DNA of 64,000 nucleotides from Clostridium ljungdahlii (GTDB lineage: Bacteria > Bacillota > Clostridia > Clostridiales > Clostridiaceae). The stretch's first letter is position 1; the number at the start of each line of letters is the position of its first letter. Shown here piece after piece: positions 1-9,646 of the stretch. The notes beneath the pieces are model-generated. The model worked only from the letters and a program-made list of their open reading frames with translations, was not told the origin of the DNA and searched no databases. The stretch lies in assembly GCF_001636845.1 (NCBI RefSeq), contig NZ_LITT01000046.1:244125-308124 (forward strand), read 5' to 3'. Both the position numbers and the translations under genes were made by a program.

Positions 1-875
1 TTTAATTTTGAAGCAAGTGCACTACCAGATAAAGCATCTGGGAAATTTTCACCATTGGCTAAAATTACGCTTTTAGAATCCAAATTGAAATAGTTAGCTA
101 TTTTAATTGAGGTTTCATACCTATTACTGCCGCTAATTCTAACTAAATCATCACTTTTTATATAAGCCATAGCATTTTTAATCTGATCTTCAACTTGACT
201 ATCCAATGCACCTGTTCCACCAACTATATAGATCTTAGATGGATTTATAGAAGTTATCTTCTGAATTATACTATCTGGAATAGAATTAGATAAACTCATA
301 AATATAGGATATCCTTTAGAAGCTGCTACACTTGATATACTAAGTGCATCTGGAAAATTCAATCCATTTACAAGCACTACAGGAGTACCTTTTGAAGGAT
401 TTATTTCATCAACTATGGAATTGTTGGTTTCAAATCTATTCTTTCCTCCAAGTCTTTTTATATTGTTAAAACCTAATTGATTCAAGCAGCTTATAACCTG
501 TGGACTTACAGATGCATCTCCTCCTAAAACATATATAGTTCCATCTTTAGATACATAATTTTCTATATAACTTAAAGAGTCATCCTCGGAAGGATCATTA
601 ACATCATCCATAAGTAAAATAGGTGCATTTAATTTTTTTGAAAGTACAGAACCTGCAAGAGCATCCGGGAAATCTTTTCCTGATGCCAATATAACATTTT
701 TTACTTCCTTTGAATCAAATTGTCTGCTTATATTTGCAGAGGTTTCATACCTGTTAACACCATATATTCTAGAAATATTGTAATACTTTCCACTGTCTGC
801 AAAAACATTATGAAAAGATGATGCTATAATGGCACAGGTTAAAGCCATAGTTACTTTAATAAATTTTTTGTTCAT
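1..875 (-). CDS. Secreted cell-wall-binding repeat (CWB2) protein, 3' end outside window
   Basis: Reading leftward from ATG at 875 gives a signal peptide (MNKKFIKVTMALTCAIIASS, then a cleavage-like AFAD-type region) followed by at least three CWB2 (PF04122) repeats. Each repeat has the family signature of an R-x-x-G-x-x-R-Y-E-T block followed by FPDALSGS or FPDALAGS. CWB2 repeats anchor clostridial surface proteins to anionic wall polymers, so an extracellular wall-associated location is expected. An AAGGGG ribosome binding site precedes the ATG. The gene runs off the left edge, so any C-terminal effector domain is unseen. It could be a pure CWB2 repeat protein or a larger wall enzyme. Confidence 0.85.
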   Translation of the reverse strand, partial: MNKKFIKVTMALTCAIIASSFHNVFADSGKYYNISRIYGVNRYETSANISRQFDSKEVKNVILASGKDFPDALAGSVLSKKLNAPILLMDDVNDPSEDDSLSYIENYVSKDGTIYVLGGDASVSPQVISCLNQLGFNNIKRLGGKNRFETNNSIVDEINPSKGTPVVLVNGLNFPDALSISSVAASKGYPIFMSLSNSIPDSIIQKITSINPSKIYIVGGTGALDSQVEDQIKNAMAYIKSDDLVRISGSNRYETSIKIANYFNLDSKSVILANGENFPDALSGSALASKL

Positions 876-1105
876 ACTACTGGTCCCCTTTTGTATAATC
901 TAAGTAAAAATGTATGTATTATTTATCTCCTCATATAGAAGAGTCCCTAGTTTGAAAGTTAACTTATACAATATATTATAATGCATACATAAATCCAATT
1001 GTATTCTACTATGAAGCTAAATTAATTGTCAAATAAATGAATAATTTACTAAGTATATCTTCGTATAAAAGTATAAAACTAATATTAAAATGGAGGTGTT
1101 ACTTT

Positions 1106-1312
1106 ATGAGTAGAAGACCTTTAGTTCCAGAAGCAAAGCCAAAACTGGATAAATTAAAAACAAAGTATTCAAACGAATTTGGCATGGAATTTAACGACAG
1201 CTATAAGGGAAACAAGACTTCAAAATTAAATGGCCATAATGGCGGACTGGTTGGCGGCTTAATGACTAAAAAAATGGTAGAAGAATTTGAAAAAAATCTA
1301 ATAGATAAGTAA
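1106..1312 (+). CDS. Small acid-soluble spore protein, alpha/beta type
   Basis: This 68-residue basic protein begins MSRRPLVPEAKPKLDKLK. It carries the two SASP landmarks: an N-terminal segment with NEFGMEF, corresponding to the GPR germination-protease cleavage region, and the C-terminal GGLVGGLMTKKMVEEFEK block matching the DNA-binding helix of the family. Alpha/beta SASPs coat and protect DNA in the forespore. I chose the ATG at 1106 because TGGAGG lies just upstream at 1091-1096. An earlier in-frame ATG at 1037 would add 23 residues not typical of SASPs and has no ribosome binding site. The gene stands alone and ends in a strong shared terminator. Confidence 0.85.
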   Translation: MSRRPLVPEAKPKLDKLKTKYSNEFGMEFNDSYKGNKTSKLNGHNGGLVGGLMTKKMVEEFEKNLIDK

Positions 1313-1317
1313 TTGTA

Positions 1318-1358
1318 AAAAAACAGTTAGTATCCTTAGAGGTACTAACTGTTTTTTT
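1318..1358. terminator. Bidirectional terminator between SASP and chemoreceptor genes
   Basis: Arms ACAGTTAGTATCC and GGTACTAACTGT form a 12-bp stem with one bulge. It is flanked by an A-run on the left and a T-run on the right, so it can stop transcripts of both convergent genes. Confidence 0.85.
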
Positions 1359-1371
1359 ACTATCATATTTT

Positions 1372-3366
1372 CTAAAGTTTAAATTTAGTAACTTCTTTTT
1401 CCATATCATTTGTCATATCTGCCAAAGTATGTGCTGTTGCTGATACTTCCTCAGTGGATGCATTCATTTCCTCAGACGATGCTGCTATTTCCTGAGACGA
1501 AGCTGAAACTTCTTCTGCAACAGAAGATATTTCTTCAATCTTGCCAAGTATATCGGACTTTTCATTGTCAATGTTTGCTGTTAAACCAGTAACTATATTA
1601 ATTTTGGAACCCATTTGAGTTATTTCATTGACTATGAGCTTGAATGAATCAATTGTAGTATTTACAATTGAAATTTGTGAATTTAACTCACTTTTTATTT
1701 TTCCTGATGATTTTACCATTATGTTTGAATCATCTGATACATTACTTATCAATGTGCTTATATTTTTTGAAGATTCCGTTGTTTGCTCTGCCAATTCCCT
1801 AATTTCTTCCGCAACTACTGAAAAACCTTTACCTGCCTCTCCTGCCCTTGCTGCTTCAATTGCTGCGTTTAATGCAAGAAGATTGGTCTGCTCTGCTATA
1901 CTATTAATTAGACTTGTTATTTCATCTATTTGTTTTATATTTTGACCAAGGGTAGTAGTCTTTGATATAAAATCATTAAAAGAATCACTTAACTTATTCA
2001 TAGACTGGGCAAGTTGTTCCATTTCAGTATTACTTTTTGCAGACATAGTATTTATACCCTTTGCATTAGAGTCAACTTCTTTTATAGAATTAATGATTTC
2101 AACTAGTTCGCTTCCAAATTTATTTAGTATATCTGTAATGTTTACTAAATTTTCTGCCTGGGAACTTGCACCCTTTGCAACATCCTGCATTGACGTTGCA
2201 ACATCACTTGATGAAGCTGATATTTCTCCTGATATTGAAGATAAATTGTCCGCATGACTGTTAATTTCTGAAGAGTTTGTTCTAATAGTCTTTATCATAC
2301 TTATAATTGATTCCTGCATTATTTTTACAGCTCTTGCTAGATTACCAGTTTCATCCTTAAATTCCAAATATTTAGGACTTATCTCTGAACTCAAGTCACC
2401 AGAAGATATCATCTCTAAATATTTAATTGCTGCAATAATATTTTTAATAAAATTTTGTGAAAACATAAATATAAAGATCAAGCCTAAAATTATAAAAGCT
2501 ATAGATGCTGCACCAACCCATAATTTTAAAGTGCTTTCATAACTTAATACTTCGGCTTTTGGTGAAGTAACTCCAATGGACCAATTAGTACCATTAACAG
2601 GTGCATATCCTAAATATTTTCTTACACCACCATAAGTATATTCTCCAACTCCAGATTCACCATTCATCATTTTTTTCTCAATATCCGCAAGAGGCTTTAA
2701 TTTGGCATCTTTTTTAGCGTTTTCATTAATATTGTCTCCTTTTAAAACCATTTGCTCATTTACGTTGGCAACTGCCGTACCTTGCTTATTTATCATAAAT
2801 GCTTGTCCGCTTTTTCCAAAGGTAATATCTTTTGTTATATCATTTAATGTCTTACCATTCCTTGCTGCAGTAATTACACCAACAACTTGATCTCCATTTT
2901 TTATAGGTGCTGCATATACTATAACCATAGCATTTTGTGTTTTACTTAAAACAGGATCAGATACATTTTTTTCACCTGCCAGAGCCTTTTTAAAGTAATC
3001 TCTATTTTTTATATTAGCTGTTTTACCATTAGTATTTACAGCATTTCCATTTTTATCTACAATATTCATCTCAATATGCCCACTTCTTTTTACTTCTGCA
3101 TCTAATATAATCTTTTTATTCTCCCATGAATTGTTCATATCACTTATCTGTGTTTCGCTAGCTATAGCCTCTAAAGCATTCAGCTGGCTTTCCACCCTGC
3201 TATTAACAGTTTTTGCAGACTCTTTTGCTATTTGAGGTAGAACTTCATTTACATTGCCAATTAAAGCTTTTGACGAAGTATAATATGAAATTATTCCCAG
3301 GCCTATACATATAATTGCAAGTAAGAATCCCATGTACAACATTAACTTAGCTTTAATACTTTTCAT
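1372..3366 (-). CDS. Methyl-accepting chemotaxis protein with extracellular Cache sensor
   Basis: A 664-residue transmembrane chemoreceptor. The first membrane helix is at about residues 8-30. An extracellular double-Cache-like sensor covers about 35-275, with the typical DxxG...GYxxVxxTxWxxGV pattern ending near [13 protein letters not shown]. The second helix is at about 280-303, followed by a HAMP linker and the cytoplasmic signalling hairpin. The hairpin tip shows [19 protein letters not shown], the CheA/CheW-binding signature. It should sense a small ligand outside the cell and control CheA. The ligand cannot be deduced from sequence. A GGAGGA ribosome binding site lies 7 bases upstream of the ATG. 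No other che gene is nearby. Confidence 0.93.
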   Translation of the reverse strand: MKSIKAKLMLYMGFLLAIICIGLGIISYYTSSKALIGNVNEVLPQIAKESAKTVNSRVESQLNALEAIASETQISDMNNSWENKKIILDAEVKRSGHIEMNIVDKNGNAVNTNGKTANIKNRDYFKKALAGEKNVSDPVLSKTQNAMVIVYAAPIKNGDQVVGVITAARNGKTLNDITKDITFGKSGQAFMINKQGTAVANVNEQMVLKGDNINENAKKDAKLKPLADIEKKMMNGESGVGEYTYGGVRKYLGYAPVNGTNWSIGVTSPKAEVLSYESTLKLWVGAASIAFIILGLIFIFMFSQNFIKNIIAAIKYLEMISSGDLSSEISPKYLEFKDETGNLARAVKIMQESIISMIKTIRTNSSEINSHADNLSSISGEISASSSDVATSMQDVAKGASSQAENLVNITDILNKFGSELVEIINSIKEVDSNAKGINTMSAKSNTEMEQLAQSMNKLSDSFNDFISKTTTLGQNIKQIDEITSLINSIAEQTNLLALNAAIEAARAGEAGKGFSVVAEEIRELAEQTTESSKNISTLISNVSDDSNIMVKSSGKIKSELNSQISIVNTTIDSFKLIVNEITQMGSKINIVTGLTANIDNEKSDILGKIEEISSVAEEVSASSQEIAASSEEMNASTEEVSATAHTLADMTNDMEKEVTKFKL

Positions 3367-3622
3367 TTTGCATCCTCCTTTTTTGATAACCTTTACAAGA
3401 GTGAGCTATATAATACACTTCTTATATTAAGAATAACATAATTTGATAAGTTTTTAACATAATTATAAAAATTTTCTTTATTTATGGTATTAATTGTTGA
3501 TTCGTCAATAATAATTTTATTATCTAAAAAATATAGAATAATTACAATACTTATATTAGTGAATTTATTATTCATGTATACCTTATAATATTAAAAATTA
3601 GAGGAAGATATGTTGATAGTAA
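3367..3622. other. Intergenic region, no gene seen
   Basis: AT-rich sequence upstream of the chemoreceptor gene. A 60-codon frame on the minus strand has no ribosome binding site and low-complexity composition, so I do not call it. The region probably holds the chemoreceptor promoter. Confidence 0.5.
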
Positions 3623-4261
3623 TGGTTATTTCTTAATGTTAGAATTCCAAGAATTTTATCCGCATTAATGATTGGATCAGGTTTGTCTGTTGCTGGAGCT
3701 ACCTATCAAGGTTTATTTAGAAATCCTATGGTATCACCAGATATACTTGGTGCTTCTGCTGGTGCTGGATTTGGTGCAGCTTTCGGTATTCTTATGTCAT
3801 TTAATCCTTTTGGTATACAGATTTCAGCATTTTTATTTGGGCTTGCAGCAGTAACATTAACATATTTAATAAGTGTGATTATAGCAAGAGGCACTAATGT
3901 TTCAAAATTAAGGATAATTATTATCCTTTCTTCAACTCTAATTACAGCTTCAGTTGTATCCATTGGTGGTATGATTGGATGGATAGGACTTATAATACCA
4001 CATATAGCTAGAATAATTGTAGGACCTAACTTTAAAAGATTATTGCCTGCATCCATATTCATTGGAGGTACATTTTTGTGGGATAGATATGGTGCAGAGG
4101 AAGCTCTTCAAATTCAGTTGGCAGCTAAAACATTGCATCCCTATAAATTCCAAAATATTGATATAAAACAAGAAGCAAAGAATTTTTATAAAACATTTTT
4201 CAATTATAACTTAACTGACGATGAAGTTAATAGAATTTTAGATGGGAAATCTCTAGATTAG
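3623..4261 (+). pseudogene. Chimeric remnant: FecCD-type iron permease fused to tail of its binding protein
   Basis: From about 3623 the frame matches the middle of a FecCD-family siderophore permease (RIPRILSALMIGSGLSVAGA, then YQGLFRNPMVSPDILGASAG). It lacks the first helix because a TAA stop lies at 3620-3622. Near NVSKL it jumps to the C-terminal part (ITASVVSIGGMIGWIGLIIP, HIARIIVGPNFKRLLPAS), losing about 100 residues of the usual permease. After GGTFLW it switches to the last ~55 residues of a siderophore-binding protein (RYGAEEALQIQLAAKTLHPY, ending YNLTDDEVNRIL). Two in-frame deletions therefore collapsed an iron ABC-transport operon into one 197-codon frame. No ribosome binding site is seen. 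Function is very unlikely. Confidence 0.8.
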
Positions 4262-4383
4262 AGATTAAAGCAAAATTTTTTGTAAACTTAAAACTATTTC
4301 AATGAAATATTGATATTGTCTTTATTTAGGACTATGATTATGTAATAATAATTATATTTTAAAATTGAAAGGAGATATTACAT

Positions 4384-4929
4384 ATGAAAAAAGTAATATT
4401 GTTAAGCGGAAGTCCAAATCCAGAAGGCAACACTGTGCAAGTGCTTAAAGAATGTGCAAAAGTCATAGAGCAAAATGGTGTTTCAGCTGAAGTTGTGTCC
4501 TTAGCTGGAATGACTTTAAAAGATTCCATGAACCCTCAAGGAGGCTATAATGATGGATTTGATGAAATAATTGAAAAAATAAAGGGTGCTAAGGGACTCA
4601 TTGTAGCATCACCTGTTTATTGGGGAACTGCAAGAGCAGAGCTTATGACAGCACTTCAAAGAATAGCTATGGCATCTATGAAAGGTGGAAATTTCTTATC
4701 CAGAATGGTAGGAGGACCTATTGCTGTTGCAAGGCGTGCTGGCCAGACATCATCAATACAGGAAATGCTTATGTTCTATCTCTACAATGACATGATTATA
4801 CCAGGCTCAACATACTGGAATGTAGTCTTCGGACAAAAACCTGGTGAAGCTTTAAAGGATGAAGAAGGAATGAGAACAGTAAAGAGATTTTCTGAAAATA
4901 TAGCTTATTTGGTAAATAAACTGGATTAG
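4384..4929 (+). CDS. NAD(P)H-dependent FMN reductase / flavodoxin-like flavoprotein
   Basis: This 181-residue protein starts MKKVILLSGSPNPEGNT, the FMN-phosphate loop of the NADPH-dependent FMN-reductase (flavodoxin-fold) family. The second conserved block is GLIVASPVYWGTARAELMTA. Clostridial iron-sulfur flavoproteins usually carry a compact CxxCxxC cluster after the first strand. Here that region reads GMTLKDSMNPQGGY without cysteines, so a cluster-free flavoprotein is more likely. An AAAGGAG ribosome binding site precedes the ATG. The gene is monocistronic and followed by a hairpin. The substrate is unknown; a general quinone, flavin or metal reductase role is possible. Confidence 0.8.
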   Translation: MKKVILLSGSPNPEGNTVQVLKECAKVIEQNGVSAEVVSLAGMTLKDSMNPQGGYNDGFDEIIEKIKGAKGLIVASPVYWGTARAELMTALQRIAMASMKGGNFLSRMVGGPIAVARRAGQTSSIQEMLMFYLYNDMIIPGSTYWNVVFGQKPGEALKDEEGMRTVKRFSENIAYLVNKLD

Positions 4930-4942
4930 TCCTATAGGAAAC

Positions 4943-4987
4943 GAGCATGGATTTTTGTGCAGCAAGCACAGTCTATGCTCATTTTCC
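4943..4987. terminator. Hairpin terminator between convergent flavoprotein and MFS genes
   Basis: GAGCAT and ATGCTC arms enclose an inner GTGC/GCAC stem (4943-4980), followed by ATTTTCC. The genes on both sides converge on it. Its outer sequence resembles the hairpin at 23284-23313. Confidence 0.65.
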
Positions 4988-4997
4988 ATTTTAATAA

Positions 4998-6167
4998 CTA
5001 TATCGTTACATCTTCTCCTGCTTTATTTCCTACAATAATAAGACATATTGCCATAATAATTAATCCTGTAAGTGGTATATTCCAGGAATGAAATAAATCA
5101 AATACACCTCCAATTATAAAAGGTCCGATAGCTGCTAGGGTATAACCTAATGATTGTGCCATTCCTGATAATTTTGCTGCCTCTCCTGCCCCACTGCTTC
5201 TAAGTCCAATAAAGGACATTGCAAGGCTAATGCAACCTCCTGAACATAAACCGCACAAAAGAACAGAAACTACAATAATCATAGTACTGTTTGCGATCAA
5301 GAACATGAATATACTAACTGCATAAATGCAGGAAATGGTACCTGTTACCAGCTTCTGATTTTTTCTTCTTACTGCTAGTAAAGGAACAGCAAAAGATGCA
5401 GGAATCGCAATTATTTGATAAGCCGAAGCATAATATCCTGCAATCTCAACGTTAATTCCTTTTGCCTGTAAAATCGTAGGAAGCCAGGCCACAAAACAAT
5501 AATACAAAAGTGATTGTATCCCCATATACAAAGCAACATACCATGCAATAGGTGACTTGTACACATTTTTCTTGAGACTATCATCTTGAAATTGATTTTT
5601 GCCTTTCAATTGTAAATTCCACTGGAAAAGCCATATTATCATAGTAACAATTACAAGTACAAGCCAAATTGCCAGGGCATTTTTCCAACCTAAGCCTGGA
5701 TCTTTTGAAAGTGGCACACTAATTCCAGAAGATATACCTGCAAAAATAGACATTGAGGTGGTAAAGACACCTGTTATCATTCCAATTTTTAAGGGAAACT
5801 CAGATTTTATAATACTTGGAATCATTACATTACCCACTGCTATTCCTATACCAATAATGGCTGTTCCAATAAATAAACCAGCTGTCCCTGCAAAAGAACG
5901 AATCACAATTCCAGCTGTCATAAAAATTAATGCATAGAACATAAGGTGTCCTGAACCATATTTCTTACTTAGCTTACTTACAAAAGGTGATACAACAGCA
6001 AATGCAATCAAAGGAATGGTTGCAATAATTCCTGATGAACTTGCCGAAAGATTTAACTGTGCTTTTATTATACTGATAAGCGAACCAACTCCAGTAATAG
6101 GTGATCGCAGATTAAATGCCATAAATATAATTGCAATAATTAATAAAGTTTTATTTTTTCCATTCAT
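4998..6167 (-). CDS. MFS transporter of the CynX/NimT family
   Basis: A 389-residue, roughly 12-helix membrane protein. The N-terminal FNLRSPITGVGSLISII block matches the NLRP-x-x-T-x-x-x-P signature of the CynX/NimT (cyanate / 2-nitroimidazole) branch of the major facilitator superfamily. It also has the cytoplasmic loop SKLSKKYGSG. Characterised members transport cyanate or export nitroimidazoles; the substrate here is unknown. AAGGAG precedes the ATG. It is the third gene of a minus-strand run after a DUF2975 membrane protein and a small XRE regulator, so co-transcription is likely. Confidence 0.85.
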   Translation of the reverse strand: MNGKNKTLLIIAIIFMAFNLRSPITGVGSLISIIKAQLNLSASSSGIIATIPLIAFAVVSPFVSKLSKKYGSGHLMFYALIFMTAGIVIRSFAGTAGLFIGTAIIGIGIAVGNVMIPSIIKSEFPLKIGMITGVFTTSMSIFAGISSGISVPLSKDPGLGWKNALAIWLVLVIVTMIIWLFQWNLQLKGKNQFQDDSLKKNVYKSPIAWYVALYMGIQSLLYYCFVAWLPTILQAKGINVEIAGYYASAYQIIAIPASFAVPLLAVRRKNQKLVTGTISCIYAVSIFMFLIANSTMIIVVSVLLCGLCSGGCISLAMSFIGLRSSGAGEAAKLSGMAQSLGYTLAAIGPFIIGGVFDLFHSWNIPLTGLIIMAICLIIVGNKAGEDVTI

Positions 6168-6213
6168 TTTAAACTTCTCCTTATCGTATTTTTAACTGTG
6201 AAAAGAGTATTAA

Positions 6214-6420
6214 TTATTCTTTTTTATATTCTAATAAATCTGCAGGCTGACAGCTGAGTTCACGACAAATTGCCTCAAGTGTTGAAAACCTTATTGCCTT
6301 TGCTTTGTTATTCTTGAGTATTGACAAATTGGCATTGGTAATTCCTACCCTATTTGCAAGTTCTGAAAGGGAAATTTTATTTTTTGCCATCACTACATCT
6401 AAATTAACTATAATTGCCAT
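6214..6420 (-). CDS. Small XRE-family regulator (YozG-like)
   Basis: A 68-residue Cro/CI-type helix-turn-helix protein. The HTH runs from about residue 12 to 60 (ISLSELANRVGITNANLSIL with a following recognition helix and CRELSCQPADLLEY). It consists only of the DNA-binding domain, as in Bacillus YozG. Such proteins are very often encoded beside a DUF2975 membrane protein, as here, with a 12-base gap. The partner is thought to take part in controlling it, but this is inference. AGGTGGG lies upstream of the ATG. Confidence 0.88.
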   Translation of the reverse strand: MAIIVNLDVVMAKNKISLSELANRVGITNANLSILKNNKAKAIRFSTLEAICRELSCQPADLLEYKKE

Positions 6421-6432
6421 AATCTATCCCAC

Positions 6433-6969
6433 CTAAATAGTCAAATCATTTTCATTTTTTATTTTTACTGCTTTCCTGAGCACTTCCCCAATGACTAGAG
6501 AAATACATGCTATTATTATAAATATAAAAATATCTATGTCAAGATTTCCATCATTATCAAATCTAAATAACATTCCATAATGCCCATTTACTATATAATT
6601 TATTTGACGTACAATACCCCATAGAAAAACATAAACACCTGTTTTAGTAAATCCATTTGCATTTTCAATAATAAATATCTTATCTTTCCTAATTCTTTCA
6701 ATTATATTTTTCAGCTCATAAATTATAAAACTAACCATCAATACATTCAGCTCTGAAAAAATACAATATTTTATAGTAATATACAATTTTGTATGAGCGT
6801 ATACAGGTAATGTTACTAATAAAGGAAATGGGAAAAAACAAATTAAACAAATCAAACTCATTACAAATGCTATGTTTAGAATTACATTTAAAAAGCTTAT
6901 TATAAAGTTTTTTTCTCCATTAAATCTAACAATAAGTTTTTCCATTAAATTTATTCTTTTACAAAACAT
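6433..6969 (-). CDS. DUF2975-type membrane protein
   Basis: A 178-residue protein with four predicted membrane helices (about residues 24-48, 60-85, 108-128 and 148-168). The NANGFTKTGVYVFLWG-like loop between the helices matches the DUF2975 pattern (N-x-x-R/T-x-x-x-x-x). It pairs with the downstream small XRE regulator, a common Firmicutes arrangement. The ATG at 6969 has TTGGAGGGAT upstream. An internal ATG at residue 9 is an alternative start. Its biochemical role is unknown; it may act as a membrane partner or antagonist of the regulator. Confidence 0.7.
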   Translation of the reverse strand: MFCKRINLMEKLIVRFNGEKNFIISFLNVILNIAFVMSLICLICFFPFPLLVTLPVYAHTKLYITIKYCIFSELNVLMVSFIIYELKNIIERIRKDKIFIIENANGFTKTGVYVFLWGIVRQINYIVNGHYGMLFRFDNDGNLDIDIFIFIIIACISLVIGEVLRKAVKIKNENDLTI

Positions 6970-7016
6970 ATTATATTCATCCCTCCAATTATCATATATT
7001 TCTTAAATTACACAGT

Positions 7017-7781
7017 CTATTCTTCTCCTGTCTGTTCAATTACTTTTACTTCTCTATTAAGCTCTTGAATTACTATAGAAGCCTGTTTTTTAAAAACATC
7101 TGTCTTGTATACAGTACCTATACAGCCTTTTTCATAGTTAATTCTCTTTTTAATATAAAAAGTCATTCCCTTTGGATACACCAGTTTCTTATTGTGGACT
7201 TTAAGCAGACTAATTTTTGCAGTTTCAGGAAAAAACACCTTTTTATATCCTGCTTGTTCAAGCTTCGGCTGTTCAAGTGTTACATGTGCACTACCCATCA
7301 ATATCAACACTTTTTTATGGGAAGGAATTTCTTTTAGTATATTCTTATTTATGTATTCATCTCTTGTAGGATTAGTTGAATTTGGAACATTTTTACCAGA
7401 ATCTGACCACCAATCTACACCTTTTACTACAATACCAAGCTTATTTGCTATTAAATGAGAATAGAGCATCTCACCTGGTCCATCTGCAAAATTACCACTT
7501 TCTAGTTGTTCAGGTCTACTTTCAATCAAAAGTAAATCTGGTCTTAAATTTTCAATAACTGATTTTAAATTCAAATAGGAATAAGGTTTTGAATTTAACG
7601 TCATGTTATGATAGGTTCCTAAAAAATAAATTTCTTCACTACCTTTTGCATATTCTCTAAAATAAAAGTCTCTTGAAAAAAAACACATAATATAATCTGG
7701 TATAATCATAAATATTACAAGTACTATACAAATTATTGCTAATACACAGTTTCTAAATATTTTGATATACTTTCTCCCCAT
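7017..7781 (-). CDS. Membrane-anchored TraB/PrgY/TIKI-superfamily-like protein
   Basis: A 254-residue protein with one N-terminal membrane helix (about residues 8-33) and an extracytoplasmic domain. The domain shows the marks of the TraB/GumN/TIKI superfamily: a first GxxH motif (FLGTYHNM, about residue 53), a conserved glutamate-arginine pair (LLIESRPEQ), and a second GxxH motif (LMGSAHVTLEQP, about residue 163). Members include metalloproteases that cleave signalling peptides or proteins (TIKI) and PrgY/TraB, which lower pheromone activity in enterococci. The match is motif-level only. Its start has a rather distant AAGGGGG site. It stands alone between an XRE/DUF2975 operon and a PadR pair. 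Confidence 0.6.
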   Translation of the reverse strand: MGRKYIKIFRNCVLAIICIVLVIFMIIPDYIMCFFSRDFYFREYAKGSEEIYFLGTYHNMTLNSKPYSYLNLKSVIENLRPDLLLIESRPEQLESGNFADGPGEMLYSHLIANKLGIVVKGVDWWSDSGKNVPNSTNPTRDEYINKNILKEIPSHKKVLILMGSAHVTLEQPKLEQAGYKKVFFPETAKISLLKVHNKKLVYPKGMTFYIKKRINYEKGCIGTVYKTDVFKKQASIVIQELNREVKVIEQTGEE

Positions 7782-8033
7782 TATTCATACTACCCCCTTT
7801 GTATGAATCTTACATTTTATTGTATTATATATCAATTTTAATTGAATTTCAATAGTTTTTTATTGTTTTTCGATATAAAATTATCGTATTTTAATACATT
7901 CTTAATCATAGCATTGTAATAAAATAGATGAAAATTATAAGGGAATAGAGAAACTTGATGGGCAAAAATAATAAACCATATGGTGGAACTAATATCCATC
8001 ATATGTTCTTAGTTAGTAACCAAAATAAAAAAT

Positions 8034-8927
8034 TTATGAATTCAATTGGTTTATTGCCAATTTATTTAAATGTAATTTATTTTTTAAAATAATCACTGAT
8101 ATAACTCCAAATGTAAACATAGAAGTTGATAATTCAAAAGAATGCCCTATACGAACTGATACTGGCATATAAAAATTAGGAAATATTAATGGAGACGTTA
8201 TTAATATACTAAAAATTAATCCTGTTGTTATATAAGTCAGCCAATTTTCAATACCTAATGAATAAATTATTATAACAGCTAAGATAGACCATAAAAATCC
8301 TCTAAATAACTGAAATAAAATTATCACTGGATCTTGGCTTGACATATGTGTGAAAAAATTCATGATATGTGTACTCCCAGTATAATAATATCTCAAATCG
8401 GCAAATTGCCATGCAACAAAATATCCAAATACAAAATAAATGATAACATAAACAATCGATAAGAGTATCATATTTGGAATTGCACTTATAATGATGGTTT
8501 TTATTTTAAGATTACTATATTGGAAATTTGTTTCTCCTTTAAATTTTCCAAGAATTAGAACTGCCAACAGCGAAAATACAAAGATGTGTATGGCACCCGA
8601 AGTAACATTTCTTATTAATTCTTCTAAAGGCATTTTTACAGCGCTATTGAAATACAAAGTTTCTATTTGAGTCATAAAATATTGTGTTCCCCAAAAAATG
8701 ATAAAACTAACTGCTACAAGCTTATAACTTCTCAATCTGGATTTAACAATAAACAAGGTTAATATTATTGTATTTAGAATACAATAAATTAATACTGGTA
8801 TAACTGTATTCTCTGTAGACTCAGGACCATGTTTAACTCCAATAAGAATAGACGAAACTGCCATACTTATAAACATTATTGTAATTAGCAAAATTACTTT
8901 TAGTAATAAAATTGTAACTTTTTTCAT
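8034..8927 (-). CDS. Multi-pass membrane protein paired with PadR regulator
   Basis: A 297-residue hydrophobic protein with about eight predicted membrane helices and no recognised family signature or catalytic motif. Its ATG overlaps the PadR stop codon by four bases (ATGA), so the two genes are translationally coupled. Regulator-plus-membrane-protein pairs of this kind often respond to membrane stress or drugs, but nothing in this sequence shows a transport mechanism. The ribosome binding site AGAGGATGG lies inside the padR 3' end. Confidence 0.7.
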   Translation of the reverse strand: MKKVTILLLKVILLITIMFISMAVSSILIGVKHGPESTENTVIPVLIYCILNTIILTLFIVKSRLRSYKLVAVSFIIFWGTQYFMTQIETLYFNSAVKMPLEELIRNVTSGAIHIFVFSLLAVLILGKFKGETNFQYSNLKIKTIIISAIPNMILLSIVYVIIYFVFGYFVAWQFADLRYYYTGSTHIMNFFTHMSSQDPVIILFQLFRGFLWSILAVIIIYSLGIENWLTYITTGLIFSILITSPLIFPNFYMPVSVRIGHSFELSTSMFTFGVISVIILKNKLHLNKLAINQLNS

Positions 8928-9442
8928 AATAGACCCATCCTCTCTTTATAAATATTTAACCATTGAATATCTACTTCAAAATGCATAATTGAAGCTTCCA
9001 AAAGTATATCCATAAATTTATTTCTTTTTGTCTTATTAATATTTTTTATATTATTAAATTCATTTAGTTGCTTTTCTATGATATCTATTTGTTTATCTAT
9101 ATACTTTTTTGCATCTTCATTTTGGATCTGTGTAAGAAACATCATTTTTAAATAAAATTCATCTTTGGTTTGTCTCATTACAACTGGTTCTGATAACCAC
9201 TTATGCAGCTCATTTTTGCCTTTGTCTGCAATTGTATAAACAAATTTATCTGGTCTATTTTTTTGAGATATTTCCTGCTTCACTATTTCATTTTCATTTT
9301 CCATCTTTTTTAATAAAGTATAAAGTTGACCAATGTTTATGGACCAAATACAACTTACTGATTTTTCAAATTCCTTTTTTATTTCATAGCCATACATTGG
9401 CCTTTCATTAAGTAAACCTAATATAGCATGTTTTGTTGACAT
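8924..9442 (-). CDS. PadR-family transcriptional regulator
   Basis: A 172-residue protein. The N-terminal winged helix begins MSTKHAILGLLNERPMYGYE, the hallmark of PadR (ILGLL...xxYGYEI), with the wing at ENEIVKQE. A C-terminal coiled-coil dimerisation part of the Vir_act_alpha_C type follows (about residues 95-172). PadR proteins repress neighbouring genes until an effector or stress is met. The obvious candidate target is its own operon with the overlapping downstream membrane protein. AGGAGG lies 7 bases before the ATG. Confidence 0.9.
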   Translation of the reverse strand: MSTKHAILGLLNERPMYGYEIKKEFEKSVSCIWSINIGQLYTLLKKMENENEIVKQEISQKNRPDKFVYTIADKGKNELHKWLSEPVVMRQTKDEFYLKMMFLTQIQNEDAKKYIDKQIDIIEKQLNEFNNIKNINKTKRNKFMDILLEASIMHFEVDIQWLNIYKERMGLL

Positions 9443-9646
9443 TAATAGTACCTCCTAAAAAATAAAATTATATATTATATGTCAATAAAAATATTGGAAA
9501 TTTTAATTAATATCTACTGTGAATAAATTAACATTTACGCCCAAGTTATGATAAAATTATATATTATAATTTCAAAATAAATATAACTATAAATTAATAC
9601 ACTAGTATAAAGTTATTTATGATATACAAAGGAAGGTAATCTAATA

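Noticed and set aside
3393..3575. 60-codon minus-strand frame upstream of the chemoreceptor
   Set aside because: Low-complexity AT-rich sequence without a ribosome binding site.
4384..4929. Iron-sulfur flavoprotein call
   Set aside because: The compact cysteine cluster of that family is absent, so a plain FMN-reductase-fold call is safer.
7940..8033. Short frame MGKNNKPYGGTNIHHMF running into the 3' end of the membrane protein gene
   Set aside because: It opposes a better-supported minus-strand gene, has no ribosome binding site and matches no family.
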